From Streptococcus suis (GTDB lineage: Bacteria; Bacillota; Bacilli; Lactobacillales; Streptococcaceae): a stretch of 50,791 bases of DNA. The notes beneath the pieces were generated by a model. That model was given only the letters and a program-made list of their open reading frames with translations. It did no database searches and was not told the DNA's origin. Shown piece after piece: positions 42,174 to 50,791 of the stretch. Each line of letters starts with the position of its first letter. Positions within the stretch are counted from its first letter, which is position 1. The position numbers were made by a program, and so were the translations under genes. Location: contig NZ_WCJE01000015.1 in assembly GCF_016743335.1 (NCBI RefSeq), forward strand, positions 1 through 50,791. Reading direction: 5' to 3'.

Positions 42174-43697
42174 ATGACAGAATTAGATGTAGTTTCGGAC
42201 GTAGTTACTCATCCTGAGGAAACTTATCGGCGTAGTCGTAGAGCATCACGCAGACAGCAAGTGCAACTGAATGGTGAATTTCATGAAAGAGTATTAAAGA
42301 CAAAGTATTGGCCAGCTCTTGTTTGGAGCTTAGTTTTAAGTGTTTTTAGCGTAGCCAATCCACTGCTAATGCCATTTGCAACCAATATACAAACTCAAAA
42401 TTTATATGCAGGGATGGCAATGGCAAATGGACAAATCCCTTATGGTGATTTCTTTGGTACAAGCGGGTTATTATTCTACTTACTTGCTTTCTTAGGTCAT
42501 CTGGGAGGAACTTTCATTATCTTTGGAATCCTCCAGTTTATAGCGTTACTGATAGCGGGAATCTATTTCTATAAGATTGTAGCTTATTTTAGTCAGTCAG
42601 AACACCTAGCGACAAGTTCTAGTCATTGGTTCTATATATTTATTTTTGCACTTGGTTTTGGAGGGATGTATGCAGAAATGTTTGCTCTTCCGTTTCTTTT
42701 GACTAGTGTGTGGTTTCTGGTCCGCTATTTTGAAAATGCAGTGCGTGATGAGGCGTTTATCCTCTACGGAATCGATGCGGCATTGGTATTTTTAATTTAC
42801 CCAAAAAGTCTGATCCTTTGGTTAGTTGCGGGTCTAGTTTTATTTATTTTTAATATCCAACACCGCCAAGTTACTCGAGGAATCTATCAATTATTAGCGA
42901 CCATTTTTGGTTTTCTTCTGATTCTATATGCGGTAGGTTATTATGCTTTTGAGGCGCAGATTCTGGGGACAGCTATTCAACAAACTTTCCTTTATAACTT
43001 ACAGTTAGACTTTCACCATTCCTATCTATATTTAGCCTTGGCGATAGTGTCTGTATTTTTACTCTTATCTGGATTCTTTAAAAGTTTCATCCAAATGGTG
43101 TTTTCTTTCAAACAAGGAAGACATACTTATATAAAAGTTCTCCTATTATTGACTTTCTTAGTTCAATGTGTCTTTATTATTGGGAATGCAAACTTTCAAT
43201 GGAGCCAACTCATTCTTCTTTTACCGTATGGTTTTGCGATGTCAGTCGTTTACCTGCGTGATGAGGATGTAGAAGATTATCGTGGGTATTTGCGTCGTCA
43301 ATTCTTTCTTCCATTAGCTATTTGCTTGGGTATTATCGCTCAACCTGCTTATCTTTATTTGGTACAGGGAGATTTGAGAACTGACCGTGAACAAGTTGCC
43401 AATTACATTGGTGAACAAACAAAAGATTCGGATAAGATTTATGTTTGGGATAATAGCGCAAGCATCTATCTTTCAAGTCAACGTTTATCTGCCACAACGA
43501 TTACTACAGCAGAACCCTATCTGAATACTGACGACAATAAAAATAGCTTGATGTATGACATCAATAAAAATGAGGCAAAATTTGTAGTCGTCAATAAGAC
43601 TTTGCCAATTCTAGATGAAATCAAGACAAATTTAGAATCACAGTACCAGTCTGTTCAGACAACGGATTACTTTACGATTTATCAAAAGAATGAATGA
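42174..43697 (+). CDS. Polytopic membrane protein, glycosyltransferase 39-like
   Basis: 507 residues: a basic cytoplasmic N-terminus (RRSRRASRRQQ), about ten membrane helices, and a C-terminal extracytoplasmic domain of about 110 residues (from LRTDREQVANYI). After the first helix comes QTQNLYAGMAMANGQIPYGDFFGTSGLLFY, which resembles the first loop of PMT/ArnT-type lipid-linked sugar transferases, but the key acidic pair is not clear. It might modify cell-surface glycopolymers; the exact function is unknown. Single-gene unit between folC and mutL. Confidence 0.6.
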   Translation: MTELDVVSDVVTHPEETYRRSRRASRRQQVQLNGEFHERVLKTKYWPALVWSLVLSVFSVANPLLMPFATNIQTQNLYAGMAMANGQIPYGDFFGTSGLLFYLLAFLGHLGGTFIIFGILQFIALLIAGIYFYKIVAYFSQSEHLATSSSHWFYIFIFALGFGGMYAEMFALPFLLTSVWFLVRYFENAVRDEAFILYGIDAALVFLIYPKSLILWLVAGLVLFIFNIQHRQVTRGIYQLLATIFGFLLILYAVGYYAFEAQILGTAIQQTFLYNLQLDFHHSYLYLALAIVSVFLLLSGFFKSFIQMVFSFKQGRHTYIKVLLLLTFLVQCVFIIGNANFQWSQLILLLPYGFAMSVVYLRDEDVEDYRGYLRRQFFLPLAICLGIIAQPAYLYLVQGDLRTDREQVANYIGEQTKDSDKIYVWDNSASIYLSSQRLSATTITTAEPYLNTDDNKNSLMYDINKNEAKFVVVNKTLPILDEIKTNLESQYQSVQTTDYFTIYQKNE

Positions 43698-43718
43698 TTG
43701 CTCAGGCAGTCATTTTTT
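43693..43718 (+). terminator. Terminator overlapping the membrane protein stop
   Basis: AATGATTGC / GCAGTCATT (one wobble), loop TCAG, six-base T tail. Confidence 0.75.
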
Positions 43719-43756
43719 CTTTAGCCTATCTGGGAAAAGGAGGGAAAGTGGATATG

Positions 43757-43765
43757 TGGTATAAT
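43757..43765 (+). promoter_or_regulatory. Extended -10 promoter of mutL
   Basis: TGG-TATAAT, 50 bases before the mutL start. Confidence 0.55.
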
Positions 43766-43814
43766 GGAAAAATAAGCATTCGGGAAAAATTATTAAAGAA
43801 ATGTAGGAGAAATG

Positions 43815-45752
43815 ATGTCACATATTATTGAACTACCAGAAATACTAGCCAACCAGATCGCGGCTGGTGAGGTCATTGAGCGACCAGCCAGTGTGGTTAA
43901 GGAGTTGGTGGAAAATTCCATTGACGCAGGGGCTAGTCAGATTGAAATTAGTGTTGAAGAGGCTGGCCTTAAAATGATTCAAATTACGGATAACGGTGAG
44001 GGGATTGCCCCTGATGAAGTAGCGCTTGCCCTCCGCCGTCACGCTACTAGTAAGATAAAAAATCAATCGGATTTGTTTCGTATTCGCACCCTAGGTTTTC
44101 GTGGAGAAGCTCTGCCTTCCATTGCTTCTGTCAGTCATATGATCATTGAGACAGCTACGGCAGACTCTGCACACGGACTTCATTTGGAGGCCAAAGGTGG
44201 TGTCATCGAGAAAGAGGAGCCAGTTAGTCGTCCAGTTGGCACACAGATTACTGTTTCGGATTTATTTTACAATACCCCTGCTCGTCTCAAATACGTTCGC
44301 AGTCAACAGGCTGAATTATCACATATTGTTGATGTTGTAAATCGATTGAGTCTAGCTCATCCGGAAATAGCCTTTGCCTTAGTAAACGAAGGACGAGAAT
44401 TAATTAGAACTGCAGGGACAGGGAAACTTCGTCAGGCAATTTCAGGGATTTATGGGATTGCTTCTGCCAAAAAAATGGTTGAAATTGAGGCAGAAGATCT
44501 GGATTTTCAGATTTCAGGTTATGTTTCCTTGCCAGAGTTGACTCGTGCCAACCGCAACTACATTTCCATTTTCATCAACGGTCGCTATATCAAGAATTTT
44601 TTGCTGAATCGAGCGATTTTGGAAGGTTACGGCAGTAAGTTGATGGTTGGACGCTTTCCATTGGCAGTCATTTCTATAGAAATTGACCCCTATCTTGCTG
44701 ATGTCAATGTGCATCCGACCAAGCAGGAAGTTCGCATCTCCAAGGAAAAAGAACTCATGACCTTGATTCGAGAGGCGATTAGTCAAGCGCTTAAAGAGCA
44801 GGACTTGATACCAGATGCTCTTGAGAATTTAGCTCAGTCAAGTACTCGACCAAAAGTAAAAGCAGAGCAAGGCACCTTACCACTCAGAGAGCCAAAAATC
44901 TATTATGATACGATTAAGCAAGACTTCTTCTTAAAACCAGAAGTGGTCGCCGAGGAGATCAAACCCTTGGAGGAAGACAAACAGGCTCCTCAAGAAGCAC
45001 CCGAGGAAAATGCGGTCAAGTCTGTCCAATTTGCAGAACGCCAGACAGCTGAAAGTGCAGACCCAGAACACCCTAACTTGAGTGCTAAAGAGTTGGCTAA
45101 ATTAGCAGACAAACTAGACCAAGAAGAAACCTCAACCTTTCCAGAATTAGAATATTTTGGACAGATGCACGGCACTTATCTCTTTGCACAAGGGAAAACA
45201 GGCTTGTACATCATTGACCAACACGCCGCACAGGAGAGGGTCAAATACGAATACTACCGTGAGAAAATTGGACAGGTTGACAATTCAGCTCAACAGTTAT
45301 TGGTGCCCTATATTTTTGAATTTCCGCAGAATGATGCCCTTGACCTCGTCCACAAAATGGATGCCCTTCGTCAAGTTGGTGTCAACTTGGAAGAATATGG
45401 AGCTAATCAATTTATTCTGCGTGAACATCCTATTTGGATGAAGGAAGAGGAGATTGAGTCTGGCATTTATGAGATGTGCGACATGTTGCTCTTGACGGAT
45501 CAGGTGTCAATCAAGCAGTATCGGGCAGAACTGGCTATCATGATGTCTTGTAAACGGTCGATCAAGGCCAATCATGCTTTGGATGATTATTCGGCGCGTG
45601 ATTTACTGAGACAATTGTCTTACTGCCAAAATCCCTATAACTGCCCGCACGGTCGTCCAGTCTTAGTACATTTTAGCAAATCGGATATGGAAAAAATGTT
45701 CCGTCGCATTCAAGAAAATCACACGAGTTTGCGAGAGTTGGGCAAGTATTAA
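43815..45752 (+). CDS. mutL: DNA mismatch repair protein MutL (HexB)
   Basis: 645 residues. I use the second of two adjacent ATGs (MSHIIELPE), with TAGGAGA five bases upstream. GHKL ATPase domain: [41 protein letters not shown] and [12 protein letters not shown]. The C-terminal endonuclease domain keeps [12 protein letters not shown] (the DQHAx2Ex4E metal site) and the zinc site [12 protein letters not shown] with CPHGRP, so latent nicking activity is expected. mutS is not in this window; in streptococci it often lies just upstream of mutL. Confidence 0.95.
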   Translation: MSHIIELPEILANQIAAGEVIERPASVVKELVENSIDAGASQIEISVEEAGLKMIQITDNGEGIAPDEVALALRRHATSKIKNQSDLFRIRTLGFRGEALPSIASVSHMIIETATADSAHGLHLEAKGGVIEKEEPVSRPVGTQITVSDLFYNTPARLKYVRSQQAELSHIVDVVNRLSLAHPEIAFALVNEGRELIRTAGTGKLRQAISGIYGIASAKKMVEIEAEDLDFQISGYVSLPELTRANRNYISIFINGRYIKNFLLNRAILEGYGSKLMVGRFPLAVISIEIDPYLADVNVHPTKQEVRISKEKELMTLIREAISQALKEQDLIPDALENLAQSSTRPKVKAEQGTLPLREPKIYYDTIKQDFFLKPEVVAEEIKPLEEDKQAPQEAPEENAVKSVQFAERQTAESADPEHPNLSAKELAKLADKLDQEETSTFPELEYFGQMHGTYLFAQGKTGLYIIDQHAAQERVKYEYYREKIGQVDNSAQQLLVPYIFEFPQNDALDLVHKMDALRQVGVNLEEYGANQFILREHPIWMKEEEIESGIYEMCDMLLLTDQVSIKQYRAELAIMMSCKRSIKANHALDDYSARDLLRQLSYCQNPYNCPHGRPVLVHFSKSDMEKMFRRIQENHTSLRELGKY

Positions 45753-45825
45753 GGATTTTAACACCCCTGTAAAAGCATTTGGACTAGCTATTTTTACTGC
45801 CAGCTTGTAAAGTAAAGGAGGAAAC

Positions 45826-46191
45826 ATGACCAATCTTGGACAGCTCATTCACATGGAGCGAACAAAACGACAGGAATCGCAAGAAACCTTGGCAAAAGCA
45901 ATCGGAGTGTCACGGCAAACAGTCTTGAACTGGGAAAAAGGTCGCACTCTACCAGATAGTGCCAGTTTAGTCAACATTGCCCGCCGTTATCACCTGTCTT
46001 TTGACCAGCTAATCGGCCTACAAGTTAAGGAGAAGAAAAGACGAGTTTGGATAAACTACCTCTTTCTCTTAATCCTATTCAGTCTGGGTATCTTTGTTGG
46101 TGGTAACGCCACTCTCTTGCTTCCTTTCCTTATCGTTTTTTTCCTCATCGGCTTCCTTATCCAAGAACTCATGTTAACCAAATCTTTATAA
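45826..46191 (+). CDS. XRE-type HTH protein with two membrane helices
   Basis: 121 residues. The N-terminal 65 are a Cro/CI helix-turn-helix (TKRQESQETLAKAIGVSRQTVLNWEKGRTLPDS); the C-terminal 40 form two membrane helices (about 78-93 and 97-114). AAAGGAGG precedes the ATG. Such small membrane-tethered HTH proteins often sit next to membrane-protein genes they control, here the CPBP protease gene 14 bases downstream. Confidence 0.8.
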   Translation: MTNLGQLIHMERTKRQESQETLAKAIGVSRQTVLNWEKGRTLPDSASLVNIARRYHLSFDQLIGLQVKEKKRRVWINYLFLLILFSLGIFVGGNATLLLPFLIVFFLIGFLIQELMLTKSL

Positions 46192-46205
46192 AGCGAGGTC
46201 ATCGT

Positions 46206-46853
46206 ATGGTCCGAAAGGATAGACTATTTATTGCATTTATTGTTCTTTGTTTGCTTAATCTGCTGATCAAATTTCACCGTTATTTAGGTCTTAGCCCGAC
46301 CTATAGTCTTTATTACCAGCTTGCTAGTTTTGTCTTGCTATTTGCACTCGGCATATACCACTATAGAAAGTTGCTTTGGACTGATTTTGGAAAAATGTGG
46401 AGCTGGAAACTGCTTTATCAATTCCCTTTGTTTTATCTTGCAGATTTTTTGGTCATGTATGGAGGAAGTTTTCTCCAATACTTGATAGTGAAATCATTCC
46501 ATATCTCAGAAGGTATAGGTAATGTCACAGCAGTTAATAAGATAAGCCAAATCGTCCCACTTCCAATCTTTTTGCTGATAGTGGGGATCATCGGTCCGAT
46601 TGTTGAAGAACTTTTTTATCGAAAATTTTTACAGGATAGTCTGAAAAATGTTTTAAATCCATGGTTTGCTATTGTCTTGCAAGGTTTCATTTTTGGCTTA
46701 GGGCATGCTAAATCTTTGGATAGTTCAGAAATTATCAACACGATTCCCCAGATTTGTTCGGGTATTTACTTGGGTTATCTCTATCACAGAACAGGCAATC
46801 TTTGTTATCCGATGCTCGTTCATTGTGTAGGAAACCTCTCCGTCGGATACTGA
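46206..46853 (+). CDS. CPBP-family intramembrane metalloprotease
   Basis: 215 residues with about six membrane helices. The CPBP (Abi) motifs are visible: EExxxR in VEELFYRKFLQD, FxxxH in FIFGLGHA, and MLVHCVGN near the end with the third His and Asn. In streptococci members are often linked to bacteriocin self-immunity or peptide processing, but substrate is unknown. It probably forms an operon with the HTH gene upstream. Confidence 0.85.
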   Translation: MVRKDRLFIAFIVLCLLNLLIKFHRYLGLSPTYSLYYQLASFVLLFALGIYHYRKLLWTDFGKMWSWKLLYQFPLFYLADFLVMYGGSFLQYLIVKSFHISEGIGNVTAVNKISQIVPLPIFLLIVGIIGPIVEELFYRKFLQDSLKNVLNPWFAIVLQGFIFGLGHAKSLDSSEIINTIPQICSGIYLGYLYHRTGNLCYPMLVHCVGNLSVGY

Positions 46854-46859
46854 AACACG

Positions 46860-46885
46860 GCTTCGCTATCAATAGCGAGGCTTTT
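46860..46885 (+). terminator. Terminator after the CPBP gene
   Basis: GCTTCGCTAT / ATAGCGAGGC with a CA loop, then TTTT. Confidence 0.8.
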
Positions 46886-46886
46886 A

Positions 46887-46895
46887 TGATACAAT
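46887..46895 (+). promoter_or_regulatory. Extended -10 promoter of ruvA
   Basis: TGA-TACAAT, 35 bases upstream of the ruvA ATG. Confidence 0.5.
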
Positions 46896-46929
46896 AATGG
46901 GACTAAATTAATATTGATTAGGAAAAAAT

Positions 46930-47520
46930 ATGTACGACTATATTAAAGGAATTTTAACAAAAATAACTGCAAAATATATTGTGGTAGAAACGCAAGGAGT
47001 AGGCTATATCTTGCAGGTTGCTAACCCCTACGCCTATTCAGGACAAGTCCAGCAAGAAGTGACTGTCTATACTCATCAGGTGATTCGTGAAGATACTCAT
47101 TTGCTCTACGGATTTGCTACAGAAAATGAAAAATCTGTCTTTCTGAGTCTGATTTCAGTATCAGGTATTGGTCCAACAACGGCTCTGGCTATTATTGCTG
47201 TTGATGACAATGACGGTCTGGTGCGTGCTATTGAGCAGAAAAACATTACCTACCTGACCAAGTTTCCAAAGGTTGGCAAGAAAACAGCCCAGCAGATGAT
47301 TTTGGACCTGGAAGGCAAGTTTGTCATGAGCGAAGAAGCGGGTCCTGTTCAACAAGTAGCACCATCCAGTGAAAATATCGCCCTCGAAGAAGCCATGGAA
47401 GCCATGGAAGCCCTTGGTTACCGTCCAGCCGAACTCAAGAAAATCAAGAAATTCTTCGACGGCACCAACGACACCGCAGAAAACTACATCAAATCAGCCC
47501 TTAAAATGCTGATGAAGTAA
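46930..47520 (+). CDS. ruvA: Holliday junction-binding protein RuvA
   Basis: 196 residues. N-terminal OB fold ([26 protein letters not shown]), two helix-hairpin-helix motifs ([33 protein letters not shown]) and the C-terminal RuvB-binding domain ([19 protein letters not shown]). It tetramerises on four-way junctions and recruits RuvB, encoded separately at 36.8 kb. Confidence 0.95.
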   Translation: MYDYIKGILTKITAKYIVVETQGVGYILQVANPYAYSGQVQQEVTVYTHQVIREDTHLLYGFATENEKSVFLSLISVSGIGPTTALAIIAVDDNDGLVRAIEQKNITYLTKFPKVGKKTAQQMILDLEGKFVMSEEAGPVQQVAPSSENIALEEAMEAMEALGYRPAELKKIKKFFDGTNDTAENYIKSALKMLMK

Positions 47521-47554
47521 TAAGATACAAAGGACGTAAAGGATAAAGAGAAAA

Positions 47555-47676
47555 TAGACGGCCGAACAGAAATTTTGCTAGAAATTTCGTTGTGAGACCT
47601 CCGCAATGACAACTAGGTAAAAGGCGAGTTTTGACGAAGCCTTTTGCCAGATGTCAACTGCGTTATTCGGTGATAT
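47555..47676. repeat. Hairpin-rich intergenic repeat between ruvA and tag
   Basis: Contains GAAATTT / AAATTTC (47569-47588) and a 10-bp stem GGTAAAAGGC / GCCTTTTGCC (47616-47648), bounded by imperfect inverted ends (GGCCGAACA; ATTCGGTGA). No coding frame. It looks like another small MITE-type element. Confidence 0.45.
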
Positions 47677-47772
47677 TTAGGATTCAGTTTGACAATTTTG
47701 CAAAGTATCGTAGTCGTGTTTCAGTCTGTTTATCCTGATTCGCACTTTAGTTATTCACGAAAAGGAGTTTCT

Positions 47773-48342
47773 ATGTCCCGTTGTGCTTGGGTTAATCTAA
47801 ATAATCCACTTTATATTGCTTACCATGATGAAGAATGGGGCAAGCCACTTCACGATGAGCAGGCTCTTTTTGAGTTGCTTTGTTTGGAATCCTACCAAGC
47901 AGGACTTTCCTGGGAAATTGTTCTCAATAAACGCCAGGCTTTTCGCTCTGCTTTTTTCAACTATGATATTCAAAAGGTTGCGGCCATGACAGATAGCGAG
48001 TTAGACGGTCTTCTTGCCAATCCCAACATCATTCGTCATAAGGCAAAGCTGTACGCTACCCGCGCCAATGCTCAGGCCTTTCTTCGAGTACAGGAGGAAT
48101 TCGGTACGTTTGATACGTATCTTTGGGAATGGGTTAACTTTACATCTATCGACAACCCTGTCAAGTCCTTCCGAGAATTGCCGACCAAGAACGACTTGTC
48201 TGAGCGGATTTCAAAAGATTTGAAGAAACGAGGTTTCAAGTTTGTAGGGCCTGTCTGTATTTACTCCTATTTGCAGGCTTCAGGTCTGTTGAATGAACAT
48301 GAAGAAACTTGCGAGATTGGAAAGAAATTACGAACTAATTAG
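47773..48342 (+). CDS. tag: 3-methyladenine DNA glycosylase I
   Basis: Base-excision repair enzyme removing 3-methyladenine. 189 residues from the ATG at 47773 (AAAGGAG five bases upstream); the open frame runs 28 codons further upstream but through the intergenic repeat. Matches Tag: SRCAWVNLNNPLYIAYHDEEWG with zinc ligands Cys and His, FELLCLESYQAGLSW, GFKFVGPVCIYSYLQASGLLN, and the C-terminal His-x3-Cys (NEHEETC). Confidence 0.95.
   Translation: MSRCAWVNLNNPLYIAYHDEEWGKPLHDEQALFELLCLESYQAGLSWEIVLNKRQAFRSAFFNYDIQKVAAMTDSELDGLLANPNIIRHKAKLYATRANAQAFLRVQEEFGTFDTYLWEWVNFTSIDNPVKSFRELPTKNDLSERISKDLKKRGFKFVGPVCIYSYLQASGLLNEHEETCEIGKKLRTN
48329..48336 (+). promoter_or_regulatory. Degenerate cin-box candidate upstream of cinA
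   Basis: TACGAACT matches TACGAATA at 6 of 8 positions, 42 bases before the cinA ATG. cinA-recA is SigX-induced in other streptococci, so the position makes sense, but the match is poor. Confidence 0.25.
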
Positions 48343-48378
48343 ATGAGCGAGCAATCGCACCTTAGACAGAGGAGGAAT

Positions 48379-49560
48379 ATGAAAGCAGAACTAATCGCCG
48401 TCGGAACCGAGATTTTGACAGGTCAAATCATTAATACCAATGCTCAGTTCCTTTCGGAGAAATGTGCAGAGCTGGGAATTGATGTTTATTTCCACACAGC
48501 TGTTGGAGATAATGAAAACAGGCTTTTGTCTGTACTGGAGATAGCCAGCAAGCGTAGTGAGCTGGTCATTCTCTGTGGAGGACTTGGTCCAACAGAAGAT
48601 GACTTGACCAAGCAGACCTTGGCGACCTTTTTAGGTAGAAATCTTGTGTTTGATGAGTTGGCTATGGCAAAATTAGACCGTTTCTTTGCCAGTCGCCCAG
48701 GTCGTGTCCGTACACCAAATAATGAACGTCAGGCACAGATTGTGGAGGGAAGTCAGGCGCTACAGAATCCAGCTGGTTTAGCTGTTGGTGGTATGATTGA
48801 GCAAGATGGTGTAACCTATATTGTTTTGCCTGGCCCACCAAGTGAGCTCAAGGCCATGTTTTCTGAGAGTCTCTTACCTTTACTGTCCCAATCTCAGCAG
48901 CAACTTTATTCGCGTGTCCTACGCTTTTTTGGAATTGGCGAAAGCCAGTTGGTGACTGTTTTGGCGGACTTGATCGACAAGCAGACAGATCCAACTCTTG
49001 CTCCTTATGCAAAAGTTGGAGAGGTGACTTTACGCTTGTCCACCAAAGCGACCAGCCAAGAAGAAGCAAATCTACGTTTGAATCAGTTGGAAGAAGAAAT
49101 CTTACAACATGACAAACTGGCAGACTATTTCTATGCCTACGGAGAGGACAATAGTTTGGTCAAAACGGTAGCGACTCGTTTGGCGGAGAAAAGACAAACC
49201 ATTGCTATCGTCGAACAGGGGACAGGTGGTCTCTTGCAAGCTGAATTGAGTTTGGCTTTGGCTGACCAGCCTTATTTTAGCGGAGGAAAAGTCATCGGTC
49301 AGCTAGGGACAGAATCGGGCAGGCTATCAGAGGAAGCTGACTGCATTCGGCAGGAGCTGCAAGCTGATTTAGGTTTGGCTGTGTCTGTGTTTATCAAACC
49401 GGAATCAACAGAGGACAACGTACTTGCAAAAGTATACCTCACTTTGGCTACGACCTCGGGTATTTCCCAAAAAGAGATAGATTTAGGTGGTTATTCGTGG
49501 CAATACCTTCGCCAGCTTGCTTGTCTGCAGGCCTGGGATTTTGTACGAAACACTTTGTGA
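48379..49560 (+). CDS. cinA: Competence/damage-inducible protein CinA, PncC domain degenerate
   Basis: 393 residues from the ATG at 48379, which matches the family start MKAELIAVGTEIL. The N-terminal MoaB-like domain is intact (GTEILTGQIINTNAQFLSEK, GGLGPTEDDLTKQTLA, TYIVLPGPPSEL). The C-terminal NMN-deamidase (PncC) domain is altered: the expected AAAESLTAG is AIVEQGTGG, removing the catalytic Ser, and the following Tyr/Lys region is not recognisable. The domain is also shorter than usual (total about 418 in pneumococcus). Deamidase activity is therefore probably lost. recA follows after 51 bases with its own promoter. Confidence 0.9.
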   Translation: MKAELIAVGTEILTGQIINTNAQFLSEKCAELGIDVYFHTAVGDNENRLLSVLEIASKRSELVILCGGLGPTEDDLTKQTLATFLGRNLVFDELAMAKLDRFFASRPGRVRTPNNERQAQIVEGSQALQNPAGLAVGGMIEQDGVTYIVLPGPPSELKAMFSESLLPLLSQSQQQLYSRVLRFFGIGESQLVTVLADLIDKQTDPTLAPYAKVGEVTLRLSTKATSQEEANLRLNQLEEEILQHDKLADYFYAYGEDNSLVKTVATRLAEKRQTIAIVEQGTGGLLQAELSLALADQPYFSGGKVIGQLGTESGRLSEEADCIRQELQADLGLAVSVFIKPESTEDNVLAKVYLTLATTSGISQKEIDLGGYSWQYLRQLACLQAWDFVRNTL

Positions 49561-49573
49561 AATAGCAGATATT

Positions 49574-49582
49574 TGCTATAAT
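49574..49582 (+). promoter_or_regulatory. Extended -10 promoter of recA
   Basis: TGC-TATAAT, 29 bases before the recA start, allowing expression independent of cinA. Confidence 0.6.
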
Positions 49583-49611
49583 AGTTTGACTAAGAAAAGA
49601 GGAGAAAATCA

Positions 49612-50763
<1,152 letters not shown>

Positions 50764-50772
50764 AAGCGAAAA

Positions 50773-50791
50773 AGTTTGGGGAGACCAAACT
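50773..50791 (+). terminator. Terminator after recA, cut by the window end
   Basis: AGTTTGG-GGAGA-CCAAACT hairpin ten bases after the stop; the T tail lies beyond the window. Confidence 0.75.

Overview
The window reads as a chromosomal segment of a Streptococcus, most likely S. suis or a close relative. Supporting this are the near-origin gene order (mreCD, pcsB, prs, aminotransferase, recO, plsX, acpP, pur genes, purB, ruvB, then mutL, ruvA, tag, cinA, recA), a PcsB-type cell-separation hydrolase, a ComR/ComS pheromone pair beside purB-ruvB, and short AT-rich repeats typical of streptococci. Species is inferred; no marker was compared with a database.

Layout. 1-3.9 kb: tRNA-Ser(GCU), mreCD, pcsB, prs. 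3.9-5.9 kb: aminotransferase and recO. 5.9-11.2 kb: a module between recO and plsX made of a LytTR response regulator, its HPK10-type kinase, a three-gene ABC-2 exporter and a divergent 113-residue protein resembling a receiver domain without its phosphorylation site. Two operators with 21-bp direct repeats face the exporter and the small protein with identical 31-bp spacing to a TATACT box. 11.4-12.7 kb: plsX-acpP. 12.8-30.8 kb: the purine locus purC-L-F-M-N-H, D-E-K and B, interrupted at every later junction by accessory DNA: a PD-(D/E)XK nuclease-like domain fused in frame to PurN, a DpnI-DpnD cassette between purH and purD, a DUF4336-like gene between purD and purE, and an unknown membrane/soluble gene pair between purK and purB.

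30.8-35.2 kb holds the most novel-looking system: two nearly identical 29-residue peptide genes, a 57-residue protein, a class III lanthipeptide synthetase-like protein with a shortened cyclase region, and an MFS exporter. Upstream lie four copies of T(A/G)CGAATA, the competence sigma factor (SigX/ComX) box, in units about 80 bp apart that are split by two MITE-like insertions. One box sits correctly to drive the first peptide gene. I infer a competence-induced RiPP (bacteriocin-like) cluster.

35.3-42.1 kb: a membrane-anchored MerR regulator, ruvB, a GNAT protein, a HAD phosphatase, comR, and a comS gene present twice in identical ~265-bp blocks that also carry the start of folC, leaving a folC fragment. 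42.1-50.8 kb: a polytopic membrane protein, mutL, a small HTH/membrane protein with a CPBP protease, then ruvA, tag, cinA (its PncC domain looks catalytically dead) and recA.

Together the segment combines nucleotide synthesis, DNA repair and competence genes with accessory defence and peptide modules inserted between core genes. Starts were re-chosen from ribosome-binding sites and family N-termini where the longest open frame was implausible.
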